A stretch of 64,000 bases of DNA from Fimiplasma intestinipullorum. Lineage in GTDB: Bacteria > Bacillota_I > Bacilli_A > Erysipelotrichales > Coprobacillaceae. The stretch is taken from positions 1 to 64,000 of the forward strand of contig DVMJ01000065.1 in NCBI GenBank assembly GCA_018715065.1. Reading direction: 5' to 3'. Positions 48,848 to 56,885 of this stretch are shown piece after piece. The notes beneath the pieces are model-generated. The model did no database searches and had not been told where the DNA came from. It worked only from the letters and a program-made list of their open reading frames with translations. Numbering within the stretch: the first letter of the stretch is position 1; each line of letters opens with the position of its first letter. A program made the position numbers and the translations under genes.

Positions 48848-50407
48848 ATGCTGAAAGTAAGTAATGTGAAAGTGTCTTTGAAACAGGCTCGAAAGGAACC
48901 CGCCAAAATATTGGCCAGTTATTTGAATGTGCGTGAAAAATCGCTCAGTCAAGTGACGCTGCTCAAACGCTCCATCGATGCGCGCAAGGGGAAGGTCCAT
49001 TATATTTGTACTTATGCCTTTAGTTATCCTGATGAGGAAGAACTCATGCAAAAGCAAAAACAGGTGAGCGTCTATCAGCCTTATCATTATCCGATCCCAA
49101 AGCCAATAAACAAAACGACCATTGTTGTCGGAAGTGGGCCGGCGGGTCTGTTCTGTACCTGGCTGCTGGCGAAATCTGGCAGTCCGGTCATTCTGTTAGA
49201 AAGAGGAAGCTGTGTGGAAAAGCGGATCCAGGCAGTCGATACTTTTTTTGAGACAGGTCTGCTCAATGAGAGAAGCAATGTTCAGTTTGGTGAGGGTGGG
49301 GCAGGAACATTTTCGGATGGAAAGTTGACGACCGGAATCAAAGATCCCCGTGTCACACAGGTCTTAAAGACTTTTGTTGAGTATGGTGCACCTGAGGATA
49401 TCCTCTATGAAGCCAAACCGCATATAGGTACTGATTATTTGCGCAAGCTATTGATCAATATGCGTTATGATCTTTTAGCGATGGGAGCCATTATTCGTTT
49501 TGAAAGTCAGGTCACGGATGTGCTGATCGAGAATGGACGTGTTCAAGGAGTAGAAATCAACCATCAGGAAAAACTGTTGGCAGATGCAGTCGTACTGGCG
49601 ATCGGGCACAGTGCCCGCGATACCTTCGAGATGCTTTATCAACGGAAGGTTCCCATGGAAGCCAAACCATTTGCAGTAGGGGTACGGATCGAACACCCAC
49701 AAACCCAGATCAATACGGTTCAATATGGGGAGCATGCGTCCCAGTTGAAACCGGCCTCTTATAAGTTAAGCTATCATGCCGCTGATGGGCGCGGTGTGTA
49801 TACATTTTGTATGTGTCCAGGGGGACAGGTAGTCGCAGCTGCCAGTGAAAAAGAGCGGTTGGTGACCAATGGCATGAGTGAATATGCCAGAGCCAAAGCC
49901 AATGCCAACAGTGCTGTGCTGGTCAATGTCGGTACGGCGGATTTTGGCAGTGATCATCCATTAGCCGGGATGTATTATCAACGTGAGCTGGAAGGGCGGG
50001 CTTTTCGTCTAGGACAGGGACATTATCATGCGCCGGTCTCTTTATTGCAGGATTATATGAAACATCAGCTTTCATCGGGCTTAGGCAAGATCGAGCCCAG
50101 CTATCAGCCGGGCTGGCAATTTGCAAATCTGCATCAGCTGTTCAGCGAAGCGATGAATGATGACCTGAAGGCAGGACTGGCTTATTTTGGAACCCGACTG
50201 AAAGGGTTTGATCGTCCGGATGCGATCTTGACCGGTGTTGAATCGCGTTCGTCCAGCCCAGTACGTCTGGTGCGCGATGGAACGCTATCTAGTGCCATTG
50301 CCGGACTCTATCCGTGTGGTGAAGGCGCCGGATATGCCGGCGGTATCATGTCAGCGGCTGTCGATGGCTTGAAAGTGGCAGAAATCATATTAGGCGGATC
50401 CAAGTGA
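48848..50407 (+). CDS. FAD-dependent oxidoreductase (COG2509-type)
   Basis: A 519-residue protein. A helical N-terminal domain (1-88) precedes the dinucleotide-binding VVGSGPAGLFCTWLL (93-107). ERSNVQFGEGGAGTFSDGKL and TFCMCPGGQVVAA are conserved in this uncharacterised large FAD protein family, and the C-terminal CGEGAGYAGGIMSAAVDGL is its FAD-binding end. The reaction is unknown. RBS AAAGGAGGG precedes the ATG. It lies 12 bp after the acetyltransferase, so the two may be co-transcribed. A possible reductase for cofactor or tRNA-linked substrates is only speculation. Confidence 0.88.
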   Translation: MLKVSNVKVSLKQARKEPAKILASYLNVREKSLSQVTLLKRSIDARKGKVHYICTYAFSYPDEEELMQKQKQVSVYQPYHYPIPKPINKTTIVVGSGPAGLFCTWLLAKSGSPVILLERGSCVEKRIQAVDTFFETGLLNERSNVQFGEGGAGTFSDGKLTTGIKDPRVTQVLKTFVEYGAPEDILYEAKPHIGTDYLRKLLINMRYDLLAMGAIIRFESQVTDVLIENGRVQGVEINHQEKLLADAVVLAIGHSARDTFEMLYQRKVPMEAKPFAVGVRIEHPQTQINTVQYGEHASQLKPASYKLSYHAADGRGVYTFCMCPGGQVVAAASEKERLVTNGMSEYARAKANANSAVLVNVGTADFGSDHPLAGMYYQRELEGRAFRLGQGHYHAPVSLLQDYMKHQLSSGLGKIEPSYQPGWQFANLHQLFSEAMNDDLKAGLAYFGTRLKGFDRPDAILTGVESRSSSPVRLVRDGTLSSAIAGLYPCGEGAGYAGGIMSAAVDGLKVAEIILGGSK

Positions 50408-50428
50408 TCTGTCTTTTTTTGACAAAAA

Positions 50429-50443
50429 ATGTAAACGCACACA
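50429..50443 (+). promoter_or_regulatory. cre site 1 (CcpA operator) upstream of adhE
   Basis: ATGTAAACGCACACA matches the cre consensus WTGNAANCGNWNNCW at every defined position. It lies about 212 bp before the adhE -35 box. Confidence 0.72.
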
Positions 50444-50516
50444 TCAAAAGTTGAAATAATAACTAGCTAAAAAAATCACAAAAAATGAATTTTTTTTCAC
50501 AAGAAAAGCGATTCGA

Positions 50517-50531
50517 ATGTAAACGCAAACA
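50517..50531 (+). promoter_or_regulatory. cre site 2 (CcpA operator) upstream of adhE
   Basis: ATGTAAACGCAAACA also fits the cre consensus. Two sites 88 bp apart in a 325-bp AT-rich gap support carbon-catabolite control. The rest of 50408-50732 holds the promoter and no ORF. Confidence 0.72.
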
Positions 50532-50654
50532 CTCATTTTGCCACTTTTAAAAATAGATGATGAATTCAAATAAAATTAAATTTATATGATGAAATGAGAT
50601 TTTATTGAATTTTTGTGAAAAAATGAACGACTTGAATTTTTTGTGCTTTTTTAG

Positions 50655-50683
50655 TTGAAATTAAAGACGGTAAATGATATTAT
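50655..50683 (+). promoter_or_regulatory. adhE promoter
   Basis: TTGAAA (50655-50660), 17-bp spacer, TATTAT (50678-50683). The leader to the ATG at 50733 is about 43 nt. Confidence 0.7.
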
Positions 50684-50732
50684 TAGGTTGTGTTAAGGGA
50701 ATTATTTCACAAATATTTATGGAGGTGCAATT

Positions 50733-53393
50733 ATGGCAAAGAAAGCCGAAGAACAAGTTCAAGTTGAAGTAAAAAAAGAATGGACAAATGAAGAGATCGA
50801 TGCTCATGTCAACGAATTAGTTGAAAATGCACAGAAGGCCCTTGATGCATATCTCGATTTTGACCAGGACAAAGTTGACTACATCGTTGCAAAATGTTCC
50901 GTTGCCGGATTGGATGCACATGGTACATTAGCAGAAGCTGCAGTTAACGAAACAAAACGTGGTGTATTTGAAGACAAAGCAGTAAAGAACTTATTTGCCT
51001 GCGAATATGTCACTTCAAATTTACGTCATTTAAAAACGGTTGGTGTCATCAATGAAGATGAACTCTTTGGTGTAACTGAAATTGCAGAACCAGTAGGTGT
51101 TGTCTGCGGTATCGTTCCTACTACAAACCCAACTTCAACCGTTATCTTTAAATGTCTGATTGCCATTAAAACAAGAAACCCTATTATCTTCTCATTCCAC
51201 CCATCTGCTTATGAAAGCTCTAAGATGGCTGCTGAAATCATGCGTGACACTGCTGTTAAAGCTGGTGCTCCAGAAAACTGCATTCAGTGGTTAGGTGTTA
51301 AATCTATGTATGCAACTACAGCGTTAATGAATCATCCAGGTGTTGCAACAATCTTAGCAACTGGTGGTAACGCAATGGTTAAAGCTGCATACTCTTGTGG
51401 TAAACCTGCATTAGGTGTAGGTGCCGGAAACGTTCCTTCTTATGTAGAAAAAACATGTAATATTAAAAGAACTGTAAATGATATCGTTTTATCAAAATCA
51501 TTCGACAATGGTATGATTTGTGCTTCTGAATCTTCAGCCATCATCGATCATGAAATCTTTGATGAAGTAATCAATGAATTCAAACGTTATCATGTTCATT
51601 TCTGTAATGATGAACAAAAAGCTAAATTAGAGAAATTTATGTTTGGTGTGAATGCTTACACTGATAAAGTAGGTGAAGCTCACTTAAATCCAGATGTTGT
51701 AGGTCGTCCAGCTAGCTGGATCGCTAAACAAGCAGGTTTCGAAGTTCCTGAAGATACTCAAATTTTATGTGCATACTGTCAGGAAGTTGGTCCAAACGAA
51801 CCATTAACTCGTGAAAAATTATCTCCAGTATTAGCTATCTTAAAAGCTGAATCAACTGAAGATGGAATTAATAAAGCAGCAGCAACTGTTGAATTCAACG
51901 GTTTAGGTCACTCAGCTGCAATCCACACAATGAACCATGAAATTTCATTAGAATTCGGTCATCGTGTAAAAGCAATCCGTATTATTGAAAACGCACCTTC
52001 TACATTAGGTGGTATCGGTGGTGTTTACAATGCCTTCATCCCATCACTCACACTTGGCTGTGGATCTTATGGACATAACTCCGTTTCCAACAACGTCAGT
52101 GCTGTGAACTTATTGAATATCAAACGTGTCGGAAGGAGAAATAACAACATGCAATGGGTTAAACTTCCACCAAAAATCTACTTCGAAAAGAACTCACTTC
52201 AGTACTTAAGAGACATGAAGTACATGGAAAAAGCCATGATTGTTACTGACCGCGGTATGTATAACTTAGGTTATGTTGCGAAAGTAGAAGACGCTATCAG
52301 AAGACGTCGTAACCATGTTGATTTACAGTTATTCTTCGATGTTGAATCTGACCCTAGTGTAGAAACAGTAGAAAAAGGTTTAGAGATCATGACTAGCTTC
52401 CAGCCAGATGTTATCATCGCATTAGGTGGTGGATCTGCAATGGATGCTGCAAAAGTTATGTGGTTATTATACGAACATCCAGATGTAAACTTCAATGATA
52501 TCAAACAGAAATTCATGGATATCAGAAAACGTGCCTTCAAGTTCCCAGAATTAGGTAAGAAAGCGCGTCTGATCTGTATCCCAACAACTTCTGGTACTGG
52601 TTCAGAAGTAACACCATTCGCTGTAATTACAGACCATGCTACTGCTAAGAAATACCCATTAACTGACTACGCTTTAACACCAACTGTTGCCATCGTTGAC
52701 CCTACATTCGCTATGTCAATGCCAGCTTCTATCGCTGCTGATACAGGTATCGACGTATTAACACATGCCGTTGAAGCATATGTTTCTATCCTTGCTAGTG
52801 ATTACACTGATGGATGGGCTAAACAGGCAGTTAAACTTGTCTTCGATTACCTCGAAAGATCTGTTAAGAATGGTAAGAACGATCCTGAAGCTAGAGAAAA
52901 GATGCACAATGCAGCTACGATCGCTGGTATGGCTTTCGCCAATGCATTCTTAGGTATGAACCACTCATTAGCTCATAAGATTGGTGGAGAATTCCACGTA
53001 CCTCATGGTCGTGCAAACGCCATCTTATTACCAACAGTTATCCGTTACAACGGAACAGTGCCTACTAAGTTAAATATCTGGCCTAAGATTGAAAACTATA
53101 AAGCAGATGTTAAATACATGGAATTAGCTCAGTTAATTGGTTTAAAACCTAAGACTCCAGCTGAAGGTGTAGAAATGTTTGCTCAGGCATGTGAAAGATT
53201 AATTGCTGCTGTAGGAATTCCTAACAACTTCAAATCTCAGAACATTCCAGAAGATAAGTGGATGGCTAAAGTTCATCGTATTGCAATGAATGCTTACGAA
53301 GATCAGTGTTCACCTGCTAACCCACGTATGCCAATGGTTAAAGATATGGAAAAGATCTTGATCGATACATACTACGGTCCTAACGGAAAATAA
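50733..53393 (+). CDS. adhE: bifunctional acetaldehyde-CoA / alcohol dehydrogenase
   Basis: An 886-residue AdhE that reduces acetyl-CoA to acetaldehyde and then ethanol. The N-terminal aldehyde dehydrogenase half (about 20-450) has the nucleophile Cys in DNGMICASESS. A linker, VGRRNNNMQWVKLP, leads to the iron-dependent alcohol dehydrogenase half (about 475-886): ALGGGSAMDAAKV (NAD loop), GTGSEVTPFAVI, and GMNHSLAHKIGGEFHVPHG with the iron-binding histidines. RBS GGAGGTGC is strong. Codon choice is more A/T-rich than in most neighbours, as in highly expressed genes. Two cre sites and a good promoter indicate CcpA control. Filamentous spirosomes are typical of the family. Confidence 0.97.
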   Translation: MAKKAEEQVQVEVKKEWTNEEIDAHVNELVENAQKALDAYLDFDQDKVDYIVAKCSVAGLDAHGTLAEAAVNETKRGVFEDKAVKNLFACEYVTSNLRHLKTVGVINEDELFGVTEIAEPVGVVCGIVPTTNPTSTVIFKCLIAIKTRNPIIFSFHPSAYESSKMAAEIMRDTAVKAGAPENCIQWLGVKSMYATTALMNHPGVATILATGGNAMVKAAYSCGKPALGVGAGNVPSYVEKTCNIKRTVNDIVLSKSFDNGMICASESSAIIDHEIFDEVINEFKRYHVHFCNDEQKAKLEKFMFGVNAYTDKVGEAHLNPDVVGRPASWIAKQAGFEVPEDTQILCAYCQEVGPNEPLTREKLSPVLAILKAESTEDGINKAAATVEFNGLGHSAAIHTMNHEISLEFGHRVKAIRIIENAPSTLGGIGGVYNAFIPSLTLGCGSYGHNSVSNNVSAVNLLNIKRVGRRNNNMQWVKLPPKIYFEKNSLQYLRDMKYMEKAMIVTDRGMYNLGYVAKVEDAIRRRRNHVDLQLFFDVESDPSVETVEKGLEIMTSFQPDVIIALGGGSAMDAAKVMWLLYEHPDVNFNDIKQKFMDIRKRAFKFPELGKKARLICIPTTSGTGSEVTPFAVITDHATAKKYPLTDYALTPTVAIVDPTFAMSMPASIAADTGIDVLTHAVEAYVSILASDYTDGWAKQAVKLVFDYLERSVKNGKNDPEAREKMHNAATIAGMAFANAFLGMNHSLAHKIGGEFHVPHGRANAILLPTVIRYNGTVPTKLNIWPKIENYKADVKYMELAQLIGLKPKTPAEGVEMFAQACERLIAAVGIPNNFKSQNIPEDKWMAKVHRIAMNAYEDQCSPANPRMPMVKDMEKILIDTYYGPNGK

Positions 53394-53407
53394 TGATTCT
53401 ATTAACA

Positions 53408-53431
53408 AACCGAGCTCGTGCTCGGTTTTTT
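53408..53431 (+). terminator. intrinsic terminator of adhE
   Basis: AACCGAGC and GCTCGGTT with a TCGT loop, followed by a T-run. Confidence 0.88.
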
Positions 53432-53469
53432 ATATTATGATTCATATGTGTATCAATTTTGGTTTGATA

Positions 53470-53500
53470 AAGAAAGTTGGCTGTAAAGACCAACTTTCTT
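53470..53500. repeat. perfect 11-bp inverted repeat downstream of adhE
   Basis: AAGAAAGTTGG and CCAACTTTCTT around a 9-nt loop. There is no strong T-tract on either strand. It lies next to the duplicated Rpn fragment and may be a weak terminator or the end of a repeat element. Confidence 0.65.
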
Positions 53501-53529
53501 AATTTCTGATATTTAGTGTAGCTAATCAT

Positions 53530-53769
53530 TTAAATCAGTTCTTCTGAAACATCTTGAATGTATTTTTCGGCTTCTTCTTTAGTAATATGAAAAATAGATA
53601 CCATATTAGCTACTATGCTGGAAATATCCTGACGTTGCTTTAAAAAGTTCAAAATAAAGTTTCTGATAATGAGGGTACGCTCTTCTCGTTTCCCTTCTTG
53701 TTTAGCTTCATATCTTTCAAATTCAATCCATTCACGTCCAATGCTTCTTTGCATTTGAATCACCTCCAT
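53530..53769 (-). pseudogene. duplicated C-terminal fragment of the Rpn-like gene
   Basis: This 79-codon frame repeats the last part of the neighbouring Rpn-like gene almost word for word: MEVIQMQRSIGREWIEFERY, then EAKQEGKREE and the same KYIQDVSEELI ending. It lacks the nuclease core and the expanded EGK repeats found in the longer copy. The DNA similarity continues to about 53812. It looks like a tandem duplication of a gene's 3' end. Confidence 0.8.
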
Positions 53770-53830
53770 ATATTAATCATAGTCAAATTGATCAGTCTGT
53801 TTCAGGATGTTTTTTTGAATTTATGATTAT

Positions 53831-54785
53831 TTAGATCAGTTCTTCTGAAATATCTTGAATGTATTTTTCGGCTTCTTCTTTGGTAATATGAAAAATAGAT
53901 ACCATATTAGCTACTATACTGGAAATATCCTGATTTTGCTTTAAAAAATACAAAATAAAATTTCTGATAATGAGGGCACGCTCTTCTCGTTTTCCCTCTT
54001 GCTTTCCTTCTTGTTTTCCTTCTCGTTTCCCTTCTTGTTTAGCTTCATATCTTTCAAATTCAATCCATTCACGTCCAATGCTTCTTTGCATTTGAATCAC
54101 CTCCATATATTTATCATAGTCAAATTGATAAGTCTGTTCCAGGATTGTCTTCTGCACTTCTAAAGGTAATTGACTTGAAAAAAGTACATCTAGAAAATGT
54201 AAAGCATCTGGACCAGTTACCTCTCCATGATTCCCTAAGTACATCATTAATACCTCTATTTTGCCATAGTCAACTTTACGATGTTCGTTATGCCTGCATA
54301 TAAACAGCTCGTTCATCTCAAAACGACTCACACTATTCTCTAGCTGTTTAGGTGGTGCAAACATGATCCAAATAGAGTAGACTTTTTTTAGTTCACCATA
54401 ATCCCCGCGCCACAAAGTCTACACCTTTCTCACCGACAAAAACTCTGGCTGCATAGTACAGGGCACGAGTGACCAGTGGATAGCTTTGGTGAAATCGGTT
54501 CTGACCCTCGATATTGATCAATAAATAATCCTGTCTATCTGGCAGGTAAACTTTATAGAGATTATCGAAAGTCACTTCACCTTGCAGAGGGATCTTATCA
54601 GTAGTTTGAATACCTCGAATATGTAAGCTTTTCACAGGACCATCGATGAGTTGACTGATGTCCTTTAGGGAACAGTTAGTATATTCAGGAATATAGTCGT
54701 GCAGGATCCAGGAGAAAAGCAAACGGTTGGATAATAAAGTATGGCACATCGCATCATAGCGATGAATGAGGGTTTCATTGAACAT
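53831..54785 (-). pseudogene. Rpn-family PD-(D/E)XK nuclease/transposase, frameshifted
   Basis: Starts at ATG 54785 (RBS GGAGGTG on the minus strand). The first frame (54393-54785) encodes the nuclease core: HDYIPEYTNCSLKDIS, then GEVTFDNLYKVYLPD and INIEGQNRFHQSYPLVTRAL, with E and D/E/Q residues of PD-(D/E)XK (D...ExQ). It then loses frame in the GCGCGGGG tract near 54405, and the second frame (from 54415) continues with RGDYGELKKVYSIWIM and the C-terminal helical and EGK-repeat region. A net change of one or two bases would restore a gene of about 317 residues. The shift may be real or an assembly error in the G tract. Rpn proteins are mobile-DNA-linked recombination nucleases. Confidence 0.8.
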
Positions 54786-54988
54786 GTATTCACCTCCATT
54801 GTAACAAAAAAGCCATTCCTTGAACATGGACGGCTGGAACAAGAAAAAAGGATTCCTTGACAGAAATCCTTAAACAACTTTATCAATTGAAACCTAACTC
54901 ATGATATCATCATAACATTCAAAGAGTCCCATGTCAAGCCGGTGAAGAATGACTTTTGCATGAATAAGCAAAAGCATATCTATCATTT

Positions 54989-55867
54989 TTAACTGTTTGA
55001 GGCTTCGTAAATCTTATGAATGGAGCGCTGTAAGGTCTTATCAAATGCTTCATCACTCTGCTGGGTACTCAATCCTTCGGCAAACGCTCTTGAGAAACTG
55101 GCAATAAGCCCTTTATTTTGAGATAATAGATGATTCGCTTCTTTTTGAGAGTATCCGCCAGAAAGCGCAATGATACGAACGACATGCGAATCTTCCATCA
55201 AGTCAAGATAGGTGTCTGTCACGGTAGGAATGCTGATCCTAAGTATGATCTTCATATCTTCAGGTAAAGTTCTGAATTGTTTAGCAATCTCGTAATGCAT
55301 AATTTTCTCAGCGCCGGCTTTATCTGAAATATGAATATCGATTTCTGGTTCAAGAATAGGGACCAGTCCAGCTTTGGCAATTTGTCTAGCTAACGCAAAC
55401 TGCTGATCAACGATGGCTTGAATGCCATTGACATCAGCTCCATGGATCACTGAACGCATCCCGGTGCCAAAGACATGCCTTTCTTTGGCATGAGAAAGTT
55501 GCATCTCTAGATCATCGATGGGTGTCATGCGCTGTACCTGATGAGATGGTTCGGTTAAGCCAGCATCTATCTTTGAAAATGAAAGAATACGTTTTCGATG
55601 CCAAAGGTAATCGGTCACGTACTCACCTTCGATCTTGCAATCCATCATATTTTGAGAAAGACTGACTCCTAAAATATAAGTTCCATTGAAGTGGGGATTG
55701 GTGAGTATACGTAAATGCAGGGCATGCATTTTTTGCTCATTAGGATAGCTGTCGCTTGGAACGCGATCATTTTCTTTAACTTGAGAAGTACTGCTATCGC
55801 TTTGATCAAGGGCTGCAATGAATCCTTTACCTGAAATCATACGTTGTAATTGTTCCTGGTTCATCAT
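54989..55867 (-). CDS. class I fructose-bisphosphate aldolase homologue lacking the Schiff-base lysine
   Basis: A 292-residue protein aligning along its length with Staphylococcus-type class I aldolase: GKGFIAALDQS, ERHVFGTGMRSVI, GLVPILEPEIDI (proton-acceptor Glu kept) and ALSGGYSQKEANHLL (phosphate site). The stretch that carries Schiff-base Lys212 in the staphylococcal enzyme (MLKLTIPT) reads ILRISIPT here, with Arg (codon AGG) in place of Lys. DQSGGST is DQSDSST and ILFEQTM is VSLSQNM. Several active-site positions have therefore changed, so ordinary aldolase activity is unlikely. RBS AAAGGAG is good and the frame is intact. It might have a different catalytic or regulatory role. Confidence 0.85.
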   Translation of the reverse strand: MMNQEQLQRMISGKGFIAALDQSDSSTSQVKENDRVPSDSYPNEQKMHALHLRILTNPHFNGTYILGVSLSQNMMDCKIEGEYVTDYLWHRKRILSFSKIDAGLTEPSHQVQRMTPIDDLEMQLSHAKERHVFGTGMRSVIHGADVNGIQAIVDQQFALARQIAKAGLVPILEPEIDIHISDKAGAEKIMHYEIAKQFRTLPEDMKIILRISIPTVTDTYLDLMEDSHVVRIIALSGGYSQKEANHLLSQNKGLIASFSRAFAEGLSTQQSDEAFDKTLQRSIHKIYEASNS

Positions 55868-56052
55868 TAAACACTCCTTTGCTGAATAGGTGATAGAAAT
55901 GAGCTGTGCTCTTTCTACGAGATTATTATAGTCCTTTGATCAACGTAATCCTAATGAATCAACCTCATTTTACAATCATTTAACGGGACTATACATTCAC
56001 TTGTTTTGCATTTATTTGTAAATATGCTAGAATAGGTCGAGGAGGTGGAAAT

Positions 56053-56838
56053 ATGCATTCACATATGTTCTTCTTTGATATAGACGGAACCTTATTATTC
56101 TGTCCGGCAGGAAAAACGGATCTGGATGACAGTACTTATCAGACATTAAAGAAACTGCGCGAGAACTATCCGATTTGTTTAGCCAGTGGTCGGACATTGA
56201 GTTATCTACCGGATCATTTATTATCCATTGGTTTTGATGGAATGGTCTTAGCTAATGGAGCTTATGTTTATTATCAAGGCAAGGTGATCCGCGAAGATTA
56301 TTTAGAATCGAAAGAGGTTGAAGAGATCGTAGCATATTGTCAGGCGCATGAGATTGAATATGTGCTGGAAGGGACGGAAGCTTATTATGCACCGGCAACG
56401 TATACGAAGATGCAAGCCTTTTTTGATAAATTCGACTTGCCTAAGCATAAGCGTGCAGATAAGCCGATTGAACGGGTGACTAAAATTGCGGTCATTTGTC
56501 ACGATGAAAAAACGGCTAGTCAGTTTGACCGCGACTTTCAGAAACGCTATCGTCTGATGGCACATGGAGGATATTCTTACGATCTTTATCCGCATAGTCA
56601 GTCGAAAGCACGTGGCATCGCAGATCTTGTTAAAATGGCAGATCGAACGATGGACGATGTCGTTGCCTTCGGGGATGGATTTAATGATCTGGAAATGATT
56701 GAAGAAGCTGGAATAGGTATTGCGATGGGAAATGCCAGTGGTACTTTAAAAGAGAAAGCGGACTTTGTGACTACGACCGTTTTAGAACAAGGGGTCGTAC
56801 AAGCATTGCAGCATTTCAATTGGGTGCCAAAGGGGTGA
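56053..56838 (+). CDS. Cof-type HAD hydrolase
   Basis: A 261-residue HAD phosphatase: FFDIDGTLLFCPAG (motif I), ASGRTLSYLPD (motif II), K in SQSKARGIADL (motif III), FGDGFNDLEMIEEAG (motif IV). Cytoplasmic, with strong RBS GAGGAGGTGG. The third paralogue in this window; substrate unknown. It has its own terminator and is convergent with the ABC-F gene. Confidence 0.9.
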   Translation: MHSHMFFFDIDGTLLFCPAGKTDLDDSTYQTLKKLRENYPICLASGRTLSYLPDHLLSIGFDGMVLANGAYVYYQGKVIREDYLESKEVEEIVAYCQAHEIEYVLEGTEAYYAPATYTKMQAFFDKFDLPKHKRADKPIERVTKIAVICHDEKTASQFDRDFQKRYRLMAHGGYSYDLYPHSQSKARGIADLVKMADRTMDDVVAFGDGFNDLEMIEEAGIGIAMGNASGTLKEKADFVTTTVLEQGVVQALQHFNWVPKG

Positions 56839-56851
56839 GGTCCCTTTTTTT
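56829..56851 (+). terminator. intrinsic terminator of the HAD gene
   Basis: AAAGGG and CCCTTT around a 7-nt loop containing the stop codon, then T-run. Confidence 0.7.
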
Positions 56852-56857
56852 GTGCAA

Positions 56858-56885
56858 TAAAAAAAGAAGCCTAGGATAAGGCTTC
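56858..56885 (-). terminator. intrinsic terminator of the ABC-F gene
   Basis: On the minus strand GAAGCC and GGCTTC flank an 8-nt loop and lead into T8 (A-run 56858-56865). It overlaps the gene's 3' end. Confidence 0.78.

Noticed and set aside
50470..50640. Rex operator upstream of adhE
   Set aside because: TTGTGAAA and TCACAA half-sites occur but not as a proper TTGTGA-N6-TCACAA pair.
53530..54785. CRISPR-like or minisatellite repeat
   Set aside because: The short repeats are in-frame EGK/KQEG codons in a coding sequence, not spaced direct repeats.
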